A stretch of DNA of 64,000 nt from Carnegiea gigantea (GCA_029747015.1 JAKOGI010000571.1:422001-486000), one strand, 5' to 3'. Shown: positions 21,614-33,903, counted from the first letter of the stretch. Numbers and translations: made by a program. The notes: generated by a model not told the origin, from the letters alone.

Positions 21614-22884
21614 GGTTCAAGTGCGATACACATGAATTTGATACCTCAGATTTAGCACAAATAATTAGTAAATAAGGTTATTTATTAGTGTTTTGTTTGT
21701 TTTGTAGGTAATAAAGGGAATTGCTCAGTGGCAGATAATCAGTGCAAAGCATGTTAAAAGTTAGACATGTTAACCTAGAAAACCTTGGAGAATAACCATG
21801 AAGCAAGGCTGGGTCAATAAGCAAAAAAATTATGGAAGAAATAAAGAAGAAGAACAACATAGAAATCTGCCAGTGTGGTGTGGGGTGCCCATGCCAACTG
21901 GCACGACACTGCCAAGTAACACGGCCATGCCAAATCTTTTTTTGCTCTATTTCTGCGTAGAATTCAAGAAATTTAACACGGTCTGTCCATGGCACATGGA
22001 ATTACCATGCTAAATTTACTGTGTTATGATGCATTTAAAGACCCCTTCCCCCATTTGTGTAATCATCTAATTTTGAGGTTTTAAGAATACGGTTTAGCCT
22101 AGGGTTTACAACATGTTAGTGTAGATTTAGTTTCATTTTGTATCCACATTTCAAGGGTAATCAAATTTTGATGCATTTTCCTTTCTTTCTATCTCTTTAA
22201 TCTTCTTTTTCATTAAAGTTCTTACTTTGTCGAGTTTGATTTAATAGGTTAATACCTAAATTTACATGCTTTCATTTGTTGATGGATTGAAAACAGTGCC
22301 TCCCTTTCCTGATCGTCCTTTAATTCTGTTCTCTATTATTGATCTCTCAACCTCTTTCCCCAAGAAAGAAAATTTCAAGCTGTTTCTATCTCCTCCATCT
22401 TAGGGTTTGAAAACCCATTTTCACAAGTTTGAGGGTTTTGCTCTCATTGGGTTAGATTAGGAGTAATTGAGTTAGATTAATAAGAACAAGTAGAGAATCG
22501 ACTTCCAATCATTATCCACTTGCTCTAACAATGGAGGTAACCTTCATTGTTGGATTTTCAAGATTTTGAGGTACTCCCCTTTTGCTCCCATCTTTTAGCT
22601 AGTAAATTTAATGCTTTCATACTTAATTAGATGCTTAGCTAGTTATTGCTGTTAATATGATGTTTTACATTGATGTTGTTAATCAAGCTTTCTTTTAGTT
22701 TAGTTTAATTAATCACATTTAGATTAGGTTTAGTGAGTAATTAGTTTAATTAATCATGCTTAGTGACATTTATCACTTTCCCTAGGTTAGAGTTGAGGCT
22801 GAAAATAACTAGTGACTTGATTTTCACACCGTTCCAGAGGATGATAGATTTCTACCCTTACTCTCCACCAAAACAACTTCTACA
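21614..22884 (+). repeat. LTR1 of the gag-only gypsy array
   Basis: About 1.27 kb, matching LTR2 along its length. Its first bases have diverged from the TGTTAGGGC start of LTR2, so the left border is approximate. It ends CTTCTACA before the PBS. It contains a cluster of GCC...GGC/GGCACG words near 21885-21935. Confidence 0.7.
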
Positions 22885-22887
22885 AAT

Positions 22888-22898
22888 TGGCATTGTTC
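22888..22898 (+). other. Primer-binding site of body A, tRNA-Asp type
   Basis: TGGCATTGTTC and the following bases correspond, with changes, to the TGGCGCCGTTG site used by Athila/Tat-type gypsy elements. Body B has TGGCACCATTG at 27692-27702. Confidence 0.6.
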
Positions 22899-23039
22899 TC
22901 ACGATTGGTGGTGAGAAATTAGGTCACTTGTAATTATGGCCCCCTTCAGTTCATTGTGTGCTCATGTAGTCTCTTTTATTGTTTTCTTATTTTTTCTTTT
23001 GAGTGATAGAGTAGCTACTTATTTGGATGACATTGAAAA

Positions 23040-24650
23040 CACAAAAAATTAGAAAACGTGAATAAATGCAGAAAAAATTGAAGAAATTTAGAACCCAAAA
23101 AGTTGTGGCTCATTAGATGTTAATGATGGGCTTGGGAATTTTAAGGAAACAAATGTGATTAATGTTGTGCCCTAGTCCACTAAACTTGATGAGCCCATTC
23201 TTGAAAGAGTGAAACCCGACCCACAACGCTCATTATGGGATCACTTTTATCCTCCCTGAGCTTCCCCATAATCATGTTTTGACCTCTCTTATATCCCTAA
23301 GGATGTGACATTTAAGCTTAACCAGGATTATCCTCCCCGAGCTTCCTCATAAACATGTTTCCTCGTGAGCTTGAGGAAGTATGTTCATTAATTCACATGC
23401 CTAAGGTATCAATTTAATGTTACAAGGTTGAAATTTATTCCCTTTGTTATAAAAGATGATGCTAAGAGGTGGATGTATAATCTTAAGGTTAGTTCTATTA
23501 AATCTTGAAACTCTTTTATTGATATCTTCCTTAAGGGATACTTTCCCACTTGTAAGACCATTAGATTTAGGAATGAAATCCTCTCTTTTATCTAACTTGA
23601 ACATGAGTCTGTTGGAAGTATATAAATAGGTTCAAGGAGTTGCTTACCCAATGCCTTCACCATGGTTGAGAGAGATGGAATTTGTAACAAATAGCATGTC
23701 AGAGTTTGGATATGAGTACTAGAACAATGGTTGAATCTATGTATGGGGGAGTTTCTTCGTAAGAATGCTAATGATACTTGGGACTTTCTTAAGGATTTAA
23801 TTGATAAGACATATGAGTGGGAGATAATTAAGAAAGCCCCTTGTATTGCGTCTAAGATTTTTATGGGTAATGAGGGCAAGCAACCCAATGACTTTGTTAT
23901 TTTAGAGGATACTACAATTCATAGTGAGCATCAACTTGAAATTCCTCTTTTTCAACCACCTCAACCTCATGATTACATTTCTCCCTCTTATTCTTATGAT
24001 TTTCTCTTGGACTATGGTGTTAGCTTATGCTCTCACCTTTTTAATCAAATATCTTTTGAGGGCGTACGTGATCCTTCATTGCTTCCCCTAATAATCAACC
24101 CTCATCTTAAGACTAGGGATGCTCTTGGAGACGAAATGGATTTTGATGATACAACTTTTCTTTTGGCCCCCTTGAGAGAGAATGATGAGAGTGAGAAACT
24201 AGTGGTTGAGGCTAGTTGTGGCCTTGAGCATGGCATAATTGTGGTTTCTAAGGATATTTTGTTGAGAAGGAGCATTCAACTGAGGATACTCCTCTGGAGG
24301 AGCTTTGTGTTAAGGAGTGTGTTGACGTTACATCTTCTTATACGGAACTTGTTGTTGCAACTCTCATTGAATTCCCCCCTAAAAATATCGTAACTTCTAT
24401 TGTCTTACCTTGCTTATACTCCATCATCTCACTGTTTTACGGATCCCTCAATGTCCATCTTGTTCGAGTGTGAAACTCACATGATTTATGCCCCTAATTT
24501 AGACGATACTTATGTGTTTGATGTGGCTATAAGATTTAAGGATTAGGTAGAGGATTTGGGATTCATGCCTATTTTCTGCATTCATACTTCTTGTGAGACT
24601 TCTAGGCCGTTATCCTCTACATTGATTGATGTGTGTAACTCTTATGATTA
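23040..24650 (+). pseudogene. Gag plus unknown domain, body A
   Basis: An interrupted gypsy gag (KWMYNLKV-type core near 23470-23600) leads into an open segment 23731-24260. There the gag end (FLRKNANDTWDFLKDLIDKTYEWE) continues without a break into an acidic, Leu-rich stretch. This stretch includes DYGVSLCSHLFNQISFEGV and LLAPLRENDESEKLVVEASCG. After a frame change near 24260 the homologous part goes on to about 24600 with a few stops. The unknown domain sits where protease and RT would be in an autonomous relative. I see no DTG/DSG or RT motif in it. It is strongly similar to the same region of body B. Confidence 0.65.
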
Positions 24651-26373
24651 GGCTTGAAGCTTTGATATGCTCAAAAGAGCTCCCACTTATATTTTAATGG
24701 ATTTGGAACATCCTCGTTACTAATGGTTTTAACTTTTTGAGGATTGTTCAAGTTTATATGATAACTTTCTAAAAGCATTGGTAGGGATTCATATAAGTGG
24801 CAACTTGGCGATTTGACGAAGTGCCTAATGCTTCTTGAGCCTCTTGTAGCACATCCTAGTGAATCATAGTTTGGGTGCACTTAACCTAGTATGATCATTC
24901 TAACTGTTCTATCTTCTTGTTTTCATTTCTTCATTTCTTCTCTTATATAGTCATGGATATTTAGGATTGTGATTGTGTGGATGATCGATTTTGAGGTGAA
25001 ATTTGAGATTTGTTGAGCCGAGATAGCTATGATCACCCTTGTTTGATTTTTATGTTTTGTTCTTTTGCGCATTTCTTGGTGGTGTATTTTGTTTTATCAA
25101 AATTTGTTGGTGTTGTTTGGCTTTGTGCTTGTTGGAGGTGTCATAGGTTTGTATATATTAGGTGGATTTGAGTTTTTGGTATTGTAGTTGGATAGCTTAA
25201 GTGATTGTTTTTTTGGCACCTTAGTTCCTACGATGAGGACATTGTAGAGCTTGAGTTTGGGGGTGAGGTGCCCATTGGCATACATTTTTTGAAAATTTGA
25301 AAATTCAAAAGGATTTTTATTCTTGTTTGAGGATTTGTGTGTTTTATTAGGTGGTTTTGATCTCATGTTGCTAGGTTATTGAGTTATATGTAGATAGGGT
25401 TGGCATGATGAGATGTCTAGTTGAGGATGTGTTCGATTTTTCATAATAATCATGTCTCATATGTGTGATTTTCTGTCTACCTTGCTTACGTTTTCATCAA
25501 TTCTTCAAATCCTGTTGTTAAGTTGGCATGCAAACTTTTTGGTTGTCAAAGTTGCTTTCTAAGCTCTTGAAAAATACCCAAAAGAAATGAGAACAAAAAA
25601 AGGAAAAAAGCTTAAAATGTGAATAATTTTGAGCACTAATGTTCAAAGGCACTATCTTTATTTCATACCTTTACTTGGCTTGAATATGTGTTGTTTTACT
25701 TGATTACACATCTATTTAGGCAATGAAATAAGTGCTTTGCACATTATAATAAAACCTTTTTTAAGAAAGACCTAAATATTTAGAAGTCAAGTGGGTTTAT
25801 GATGTGTACGATATTATTATTCAAAAAAATAAAAAAATGTGGAAAGAAGAGCAGAGAAGGCAACTAGGCAAGGAAATGTGGATCGCATCAATGTTAGCAA
25901 CTTGATTCATAACGATTGATATGCATTTGCACATGCACCAACGTGAACATATCATTGCATATTCTTATGTGGGGTGAAAAATGCAAGTTGGGGTGCTATT
26001 TGTGACTTTGATATCTTTTTATTGTACAATTCTATTTATATATAATATGGTGATTTTATTACTAGGGTGATTCAATGGCCTAAATCGTGTACCTAGTTTC
26101 CCCATTATTTGTACATATGATCATGTTTTGAAAAGACCAAAAAGAATTTGCTTTGTTTTTAACAATAGTTTTTTGGGTATTCTAGAAACCCCGCACGAGA
26201 CTTTACTTGTCCATTTGAGAAATCGAGGGTTTAAAGGGCTTGTTGCACACGCTAAATGCAATCCTGATTCCTATGAAAGTGAGTTAGGAATTTTTTTTCT
26301 TATTTTTCATTTCATTTTAGCTAGTCTAGTTTGTTTTGCTCGAGGACGAGCAAAGTCTTGGTGTGGCGGTATT
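24651..26373 (+). other. 3' non-coding part of body A
   Basis: AT-rich sequence with a purine-rich GAGTTTGGGGGTGAGG tract (about 25251-25266), a feature often seen downstream of the coding part in this superfamily. It ends in a decayed polypurine-like tract just before LTR2. No ORF with recognisable content. Confidence 0.55.
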
Positions 26374-27688
26374 TGTTAGGGCACAATACACTTGAATTTT
26401 ACACCTCATTCTACCTAGATTTAGCTCAAATAATTGGTAAATTACATTGCTATTAGTGTTTTGTTCGTTTTTTAGATAACAAAGAGAATTGCTCAAATGG
26501 CGGATAATCAGTGCAAAGCATTCTAAAAGTTAGGCATGTTAACCCCAAAAGCTTGGCATGATAACCATCAAACAAGGTCAGGTCAACAAGTATAAAATTG
26601 TAGAAGAAACAAGGAAGAAAAACCATGCAGAAATTTGTCAAGGACTGCTAGTGTTAGGCGACAAGGACTGCTAGTGCTAGGCGGCAAGGGCTGTTAGTGC
26701 AGCACGGGGTGACCGTGCCAAGTGGCACCATCATACCAAATCATGGTTTTGATCTATTTCTGTGTTGAATTCCAGAAACATGGCACAGTCTGCCAGTGTC
26801 ACATGCACTACCGTGGCAAATTTGCTGTATCGGGATCTATTTAAAACCCCCTTTCCCCATTTATGTAATCATCTAATTTTAGGGTTTTAAGAATAGGGTT
26901 TAGCCTAGGATTTACGAGAGATTACTGTAGATTTCATTTTATTTGGTAGCCATATTTTAGGAGTAATGAAATTTTGATGCAGTTATCTTTCTAGCTCCCT
27001 CTTTAGTCTTCATTTTCGTTCGAGTTCTTAGTTTGTCGAGTTTGATCTACTATTTCAATGCTTAAATTTACATGCTTTTGTTTTTTGATAGATTGAAATT
27101 AGTATCTCTCTTTCCTAATCATCATTATATTCTCTACTCTACACTTAATCTCTCATTCTCTTTCTTCAAGAATGCAAATTTCAACTCTTTCTCTATCCTC
27201 CATGTTAGGGTTTCAAAACTCATTCTGATAAGTTTGAATTTTTTGTTCTCAATGAGTTAGAATAGGAGCAGTTAAGTTAGATTAGTGAGAATAAATGGAG
27301 AATCCACCTCCAATCATCATTCGGTTGCTCCAACAATAGAGGCAACCTCCATTGTTAGATTTTCAAACTTTTGAAGTACTCCCTTTTCTCTCTATTCTTT
27401 TGGTTGGTAAATTTAATGATTTCTTACCTACTTAGATGCTTTTCTAGTTATTGTTAGTTTATATGATGTTTTGCATTGATTTTTTACGTGCAATTTGTTT
27501 TAATTTAGTTTAATTACTCACAATTAGAATACGATTATTAGATAATTAGTTTAATGAGTCATGCTTACTGACATTTATCACTTTCCTTGAGTTAGAGTTG
27601 GGGCTGAAAATCACTAGTGACTTGATTTTCACACTGTCCTAGAGGATAAAAAAGTTTCACCCTTACACCCCCCAAAACCACTTCTATG
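26374..27688 (+). repeat. LTR2, shared between bodies A and B
   Basis: The 1315-bp LTR begins TGTTAGGGCACAATACAC after the GTGTGGCGGTATT tract and ends just before the PBS of body B. It serves as 3' LTR for body A and 5' LTR for body B. Confidence 0.78.
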
Positions 27689-27691
27689 AAA

Positions 27692-27702
27692 TGGCACCAT
27701 TG
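27692..27702 (+). other. Primer-binding site of body B, tRNA-Asp type
   Basis: TGGCACCATTG lies beside the end of LTR2, as in body A. Confidence 0.6.
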
Positions 27703-27839
27703 TCAAGGGCAGTGATGACAAATTAAGTCACTTCTCGTAAATATAGCCCCTTTTAGTTCATTGTGTGCTCGTGTAGTCTCTTTTATTATTTTATTATTTT
27801 TTTTCTTTTAAGCTATAGAGTAGCTACTTATTTGGATGA

Positions 27840-29506
27840 TGATGCTAAACACAAAAAAAGAGAAAATTTGAAAAATCCAAAAAACTTGAAAAAATTGAAA
27901 ACCCAAAAAGCTGTGGCACATTGGATCCTAATGATGGGCTTGACAATTTTGAGAAAAACAATGTGGTTAATGTTAAGCCCCAGTCCACTGAAGTAGATGA
28001 GCCTATTCTTGAAAAAGTGAACCCCGACCCACTATGCTCATTGAGGGATCACTTTTATTCTCTCCGAGCTTTCCAACAATCATGTTTTGACCTACCTGAT
28101 ACCCCTAATGATGTGACATTTGAGCTTAACCTGGATTATATTTGTACGCTTCCCAAGTATTCTGGCTTTGAGGATCCTTATTTGTTTATTCATGAGTTTA
28201 AGGAAGTGTGTTCATTATTCACATGCCTGGGGTATCAATTGATGTTGTGAGGATGAAATCCATTCCCTTTGATCTTAAAGATAATGCTAAGAAGTGGATG
28301 TATAGTCTTAAGGTTGGTTCTATTAAATCTTGAAACTCTTTTATTGATATATTCCTCAAGAGATACTTTCCTACTAGTAAGACCATTAGACTTAGGAATG
28401 AAATCCTCTCTTTTGTCCATCTTGAACATGAGCTTTTTTGGGAGTAAATGAATAGGCTCAAGGGGTTAATTACCCAATGCCTTCACCATAGTTTAGAGAG
28501 ATGGAATTCATAACAAATAGCTTATGAGAGTTTGGATGAGAAATAGGACAATGGTTGAATCTGTGTATGGGGGAGAGTTTCTTTGTAAGAATGCTACCAA
28601 GGCTTGGGTCTTTCTTTAGGATTTAAGTCATAAGACATATGAGTGGGAGGCAACTAAGGAAGCCCTTAGTATTGCATCTAAGATTTTTATAGGTACTGAG
28701 GACAAGCTACTTAATGACTTTGTTGTTTAGAGGATACTACGCTTCATTGTGAGCATCAACTTGAAGTTCTTCTCTTTCAACCACCTCAACATCATGATTA
28801 CATTCCTCCCTATTGTTGTTATGATTTTGCCTTGGACTATGGTGTTAGCTCATGCTCTCACCTTTTAAATCAAATATCTTTTGAGGGCGTGAGTAATCCT
28901 TCATTGCTTCCCCTAATGATCAACACTCATCTCAAGACTAGGGAAACTCTAGGAGGTAATATGGATTTTGGTGATGCTGCTATTCTTTTAGCCCCCTTGA
29001 GGAAGAATGATGAGATTGAGAAACTAGTGGTTGAGGCTAGTTGTGGTATTGAGCATGACATAATTGTGGTTTCCATGGATAGTTTTGTTAAGGAGTATTC
29101 AGTTGACGATGCTCCTTTGGAGGAGACTTGTGTTGAGGATTGTGTTAAGGTCACATTGTCTTATATAGAGCTTGTTCATACAACTCTTATTGAGTTGCAT
29201 TCTAAGAATATCCCAATTTCTATTGTCTTACCTGCTTATACTTCATCATCTTACTATTTCACAGATCCCTCAATATCCATCTCCTTTGAGTCTGAGACTT
29301 GTATGATTTATACCCCTAATTTAGACCGGACTCATGAGCTTGATGTGCCCATAAGATTAAATGATTGGGTACAGGATTTAGGATTCATGGCCTGGACCTT
29401 TGATAAGCTCAAAAGAGCTCTCACTTCTATTCTGATGATGTGCTTTCTTTGGAACATCTTCCTTATTACTAATGATTTTAACTATTTTGAGGATTGTTCA
29501 AGTTAA
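27840..29506 (+). pseudogene. Gag plus unknown domain, body B
   Basis: Gag N-terminal part is open at 27921-28250 (LPKYSGFEDPYLFIHEFKEV). The rest of gag carries stops and frame changes to about 28800. The unknown domain is then open for 224 codons (28832-29506). It includes NQISFEGVSNPSLLPLMIN, LLAPLRKNDEIEKLVVEASCG, a FTDPSISISFESET segment and LNDWVQDLGFM, which align with body A in the same order. No zinc knuckle, protease or RT motif is visible in it. Its survival as a long frame while gag decays could be chance or past selection. Product unknown. Confidence 0.62.
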
Positions 29507-29792
29507 TTTGATAAGTTGCTATGAGGTTTGGAAGGGATTCATACAAGTAGAAACTTGGTGATTTGACGTAGTGGCTGGTGCTTCTTGAGCCTCTTGTAGC
29601 ACATTTTAGTAAGACATAGTTTAGACGTACTCAGCACCTAACTTGGTATCACCATTCTAACTCCCCTCTTTTCTTCTTTTTCATTTCTTTATTTCTTTTC
29701 TTACATAGTTGTGGATATATAGGATTGTGATTGTGTGGATGATACATTTTGAGGTGAAATTTAGGATTTGTTAAGTCGAGATGGCCATGATT
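29507..29792 (+). other. 3' part of body B, truncated
   Basis: It follows the 3' non-coding sequence of body A until CCATGAT, then stops abruptly at the truncated LTR of the next element. Confidence 0.6.
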
Positions 29793-30664
29793 CATCGAGC
29801 ATGTAGCATGCATAGTAGAATTCATGAACGTAAAAGCAAGGAAAGTATGGGATTAGGGCTACAATTGATTCAACTAAACATAATCAGCTTTAGTCCCAAC
29901 TCGAGTTGGGAATTTAACCACACATCACCTCACAATCAACAACCATAATTTCAATTCTACCAAACAACACTCAATTCACAAAAATCCAAAATAACAATAA
30001 AGAGAAGAGAAGGAATTGGGAAAATGAACTTGAATTGATTGTTGCTGAAAGGTAGATCGAACTTCGATTCCTATGAATTTAATACAAAATAATGGAAATC
30101 AAAAACCCAAATGTAAAACCTAAAAATCGCCTAAACATGTCTGTGAAAAGAGAAAACTGAATCTAAAACCGAATCCACCCCAAAACAGCCTGAAGGAAAA
30201 TTTAAGTCGCAACGCGGACACGGGGATGGCACGGTCGTGCCACGCAACACAGGGGCACCGTGCCGAAATTCTAACAAGATCGGGCCAGAACCGCACGAGT
30301 GGCACGACGTACCACTTGGCACGGCCAGACCGTGCCACGTGGCATGGTCGTGCCACTTGGCTAGCCTGTCGCATGGTGCGGTTTGTCGTGGCCCGGCTGG
30401 TTGATGTCGTGTCGGTTCATCGGGACATTCGTGCGACGCTTTTTCATGACTTTTCACGCCTCCTTGGCACTCCTTTCTACTAAATGTTGTTCTCCTTTCC
30501 GTTTCTTCAATAAAGTTCCTGAAAATATCGAAAGATGTTAAAAGAGTGAAAAGTACGCTAAAGGAGGCCGATTTGACTCTTCCTTAACACAATCGAATGT
30601 GAAAACGCAGGGGAAAATGAGTCAAATAGGAGCTAAAAATGGGACTAAATAGAGGATTATCACA
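29793..30664 (-). repeat. 3' LTR, truncated at its outer end
   Basis: 872 bp, closely similar to 35789-36652 of the other LTR. It ends ATTATCACA beside the polypurine tract. The segment matching 35252-35788 is missing. It contains several GGCACG and CGTGCC words between 30219 and 30360. Confidence 0.85.
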
Positions 30665-30672
30665 CCCCCACG
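30665..30672 (-). other. Polypurine tract
   Basis: The minus strand reads CGTGGGGG just before the LTR start TGTGATAA, preceded by an AAGCAAGAGATAAG stretch, as is usual in this superfamily. Confidence 0.75.
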
Positions 30673-32626
30673 CTTATCTCTTGCTTTTCCTCAAGCAAGA
30701 CTACACTATGAAAGATCCGGGAGGATGGTAAACCTCTTAACACACCCTTTTCAGACAAGGGACGAAAAATCAAAAATCTAAGTTAAACTATGCATTAGAA
30801 ATGGCCAAGTTAGAATGTGAAACAATCCAAATACGGCACGCACACTTCCTTCTATGGGTTCCCATACCCAAATGCAGTGCATCAAATGCCCTAGTATCGA
30901 AGCACATAACAAGACATGACCTTCCTTGATGAGTGGTGAGTAAGCAGGACTGGTAGAACCTCACTTTAGGATAAAGTGGAACACTCCCTTCAATGTGTTT
31001 AGAATATGTAACAAGGGTGCACTTAATACTCTACCCAATCAAGCAGCTACCATAAGCTTAGTAGAGTTCTCAATTCTCCACCGCTTAATGCAAAGTGCAA
31101 TGTGTAAATCATGAGGACTTGTAAAGGGATGTAATGGCGTTAAAGGTAAAGGGTGAGACGTGGAATAAATTTGGGAAGAGTGGAGCTAATAGTCAAAAGA
31201 CTAGGGAGCAAATAACACTTCCACAACTAATGTCGGAACAATAACTTCACACCACAATCAAAAATTTGAGCAATAAACCCCACAAGAAACCTTAAGGGAG
31301 GAATTTAGCATTTTCATTGTCACACTCCCATGCCAAACACCTTATTTACAACTTTTCTATTTTTTTCTTTCCTTTTTTTTTCCTCCATTTTTCTTATCTT
31401 TTCCTTTGCTTCCTCCTTTTTCATTCATTTCTATTTCTTTTCTTTGAAAGGAGAAAGACATTTGAATGGCATGGGAAACACAAACTTGAAAGCACAAATC
31501 CCCCCAAACAAGCCACTAATAACGTACCTAAGGTGAACTAACCTTCGAAGCAAACCCAACTCAACATAGAAGCATCGCTCCATTAGACCTTGACAAGGAT
31601 ATGGAGAATATTGATAGGCGAAGTGTATAGTGTGCAGGGGCAACAACAAAAACAAGGGGAAAGGCATAAGGGGCTATCAAAGAGGGTAGTACATATCAAT
31701 GGGTCGCTTTTTGGCTCATGTGGTTAAATAGAACAAGAATTGCCTCAATCATATTAACACATGCACATGCTAAATGCGATTTCAAAGAGAACAAGACCAA
31801 GTTCTAGAGATGTAGTCCTGAGTGAGTCACATATGAAGGAGAATACGAGACTATATGTAATGGATAGTCATTAGGCTCAAAGTCTCACAGGTAAATCTAC
31901 CACAGTCCAACAACTTACTTCAAGGTATATCCTACTTATCGAGGTCAATCAAGCCAAGTCAAATGAATCTCAAGGGCAATATGACATGCAACATAGGGCA
32001 GGAAAAATAAAGATGGCAATATTAGAGTACAATTCACAAAAGTTCACACATTAACATGCAACACTTTAACACACAACTCAACCAGATCAATCATCACCCC
32101 TTTCATTCTCATCATAAGAGGGTTTTTTGCAAACATTTATTAGAAAATAATAAATCTAACTAAGAAAGCGGCGAAGGATGTAAGGGGAAACGAAGTGAAG
32201 GGTAAGAAGTAGTACCTAAAAATCTTAAGGACGCCCATCTCGATCACTTCTCCTTTTGAGATGCAAAATCTAAGCTATATGCTCTATACTACATGCTCTA
32301 ATAAACAAAAAATATAATGAATAATCCTAGTGAAGCTATATAAAGTCCTATCTATATGATGCAAATGCAAGTAATATCATACATCCTGTGCCCCAAGTCC
32401 ATAATTCTTCCCAAAGAGCTATAAGCTCACCCCCACGTGCTTGAGATTTTCATTGTCCTCAATGAAAAGGATGCAGAAAAAGAGCAATGGAAGGGGTAAA
32501 CGCAAGGGTCTAAGGGGGAAAAGGGAAGGGAGAAGGAGACACTAGTTTTTTTTTTTTTTTTTGAAAGCAATAAATGCCTTGGGTTGCTTCCCAAGAAGCG
32601 CTTGTTCAAGGTCCTTAGCTTGACCC
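30673..32626 (-). other. Long non-coding 3' region of the gypsy element
   Basis: Nearly 2 kb between protease and 3' LTR with no recognisable domain; an autonomous relative would have pol before such a region. It includes a pyrimidine-rich tract (31345-31445 on the plus strand), a T run (32546-32562), and, near 32575-32630, a segment resembling the conserved sequence that follows pol in related elements. This suggests that pol was lost between 32627 and that segment. Confidence 0.5.
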
Positions 32627-33903
32627 TTACCTCCAAATAGTAGACGGTAATAATGCGGGGGGTGGCCTGGGGTGGGTGTTAAAATGTGAAGTAGGATCCT
32701 CTACCTCCCCAGGATAAGCAGAAGCGGTCGCAAAATGAAATGAGACGGTCGTAGAAAAAGTAGAAGGACCTCCAAGCAGTATGGGAGGTTCCCCATTTCC
32801 ATCAAACATCTTGACCCTAAAAACAGCATCGAAGGGGGAAATAGGGATAGGCTCCTTAGAAGGCGGAAGGAGGACAGGCGCTGAAGGTGGAGCGGGAGGA
32901 GGGAAACTGAAATCCACCCTCTCCTCACATATAGTGAAGGATATGGTGCCTGCCTGCACATCAATTACTGCCCCCGCGGTCGCAAGGAATGGCCGACCAA
33001 AGATGAGTGGGGCCGGGAAGTTTTCATCCATGTCAAGAATGACGAAATCACAGGAAATGAGAAACTTGCTCACCTAGACTGGAACATCCTCCAGAAAGCC
33101 GGCGGGCTGCCTGATACAGCAATCTGCTAGCTGAATAGTCATGTTGGTGGGCGTGAGGTCCCGTAGTTGCAGCTTCTTGTGGAGAGAGAGCGGTATGAGG
33201 CTCACACTGGTGCCCAGATCGCAAAGGGCTTTCTCGATCTGCATATCTCTTATGCAGCATGAGATAGAAAAACTGCCAGGATCCTGTAGTTTTGATGAGG
33301 ACCGCCTCGATAAGAGCAAGTTGCAGGATCCGCTAATGGGGGTCACTGAGGCATCCCCAGGTTCTCCCTTCTTGGACAGGAGCTCTTTCAAAAACTTCAA
33401 ATAGGCAGGTGCATCTATGAGAGCTTCTAAGAAGGGGCTACTGATATAGATTCGGCGCAGGGTCTCCAGGAATCGCGCGAATTTAGGTTCAAGCTGAGAT
33501 AACTTGGACCATGCCAGTCGTTGAGGGAAAGGCATTGGGGGTTGGTAAGTGCAGGCAGGAGGTAGAGGACTAGGCTCCCCAGCAAAGCTCAGATTCTCTT
33601 GTCTCTTCTTCCCCTCTCTTCCTGTAGAATTAGGAACTGAAACTACCTCCTGGAGAATCATCATTGGGCTCTCCTCTAATCGCTCTTCCATCGTGGAGAT
33701 GGCATTGATGTGACCTCAAGGGTTAGTCTAGGGCTGGTTGGAAGATGCCCCTGAGGTCGAGACGAGTGGCTCACTTCCTGAGCGATCCGGGTGTCCATTG
33801 TCTTCTGATGCGCAGCCATAGCATCGAGTTTGGAGGTCAATAAATTGATCGATTCATCAAGACTTTTATTAGTCTTGGTCTGAGTCACTATGAAGCACTC
33901 CAT
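32627..33903 (-). pseudogene. Gag C-terminus and aspartic protease region
   Basis: Frames at 33903-33676, 33691-33074 and 33073-32627 (minus) follow each other. They encode a coiled-coil gag tail and the pattern FARFLETLRRIYISSPFLEAL. The protease segment has CDLGTSVSLIPLSL; this superfamily usually has CDLGAS here. Then come LADCCIRQPAGFLEDVPV and [30 protein letters not shown]. The change at 33074 is one stop between otherwise continuous parts. After 32627 the frame ends with no RT. The protease would cut Gag inside the particle. Confidence 0.75.

Larger units (their letters stand above)
21614..29792 (+). mobile_element. Tandem array of a non-autonomous gypsy element (TR-GAG-like)
   Basis: The order is LTR1 (21614-22884), body A (22885-26373), LTR2 (26374-27688), body B (27689-29792), so one LTR is shared between two bodies. 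The array is cut at 29792 by the next element. Both bodies start at a tRNA-Asp-type PBS. Both encode Ty3/gypsy gag followed by an unrecognised domain. Neither shows RT, RNase H or integrase. Body A runs to a 3' tract resembling the GCTCGAGGACGAGCAAAG...GTGTGG sequence usual before 3' LTRs of Athila/Tat-type elements. Plant LTR elements with gag only have been called TR-GAG. A tandem of this form is expected from unequal recombination between LTRs. Confidence 0.78.

Noticed and set aside
30131..30483. ORFs on both strands in the Athila/Tat-type LTR (and 36119-36529)
   Set aside because: They arise from GC-rich palindromic LTR sequence, are present identically in both LTRs and have no protein signature.
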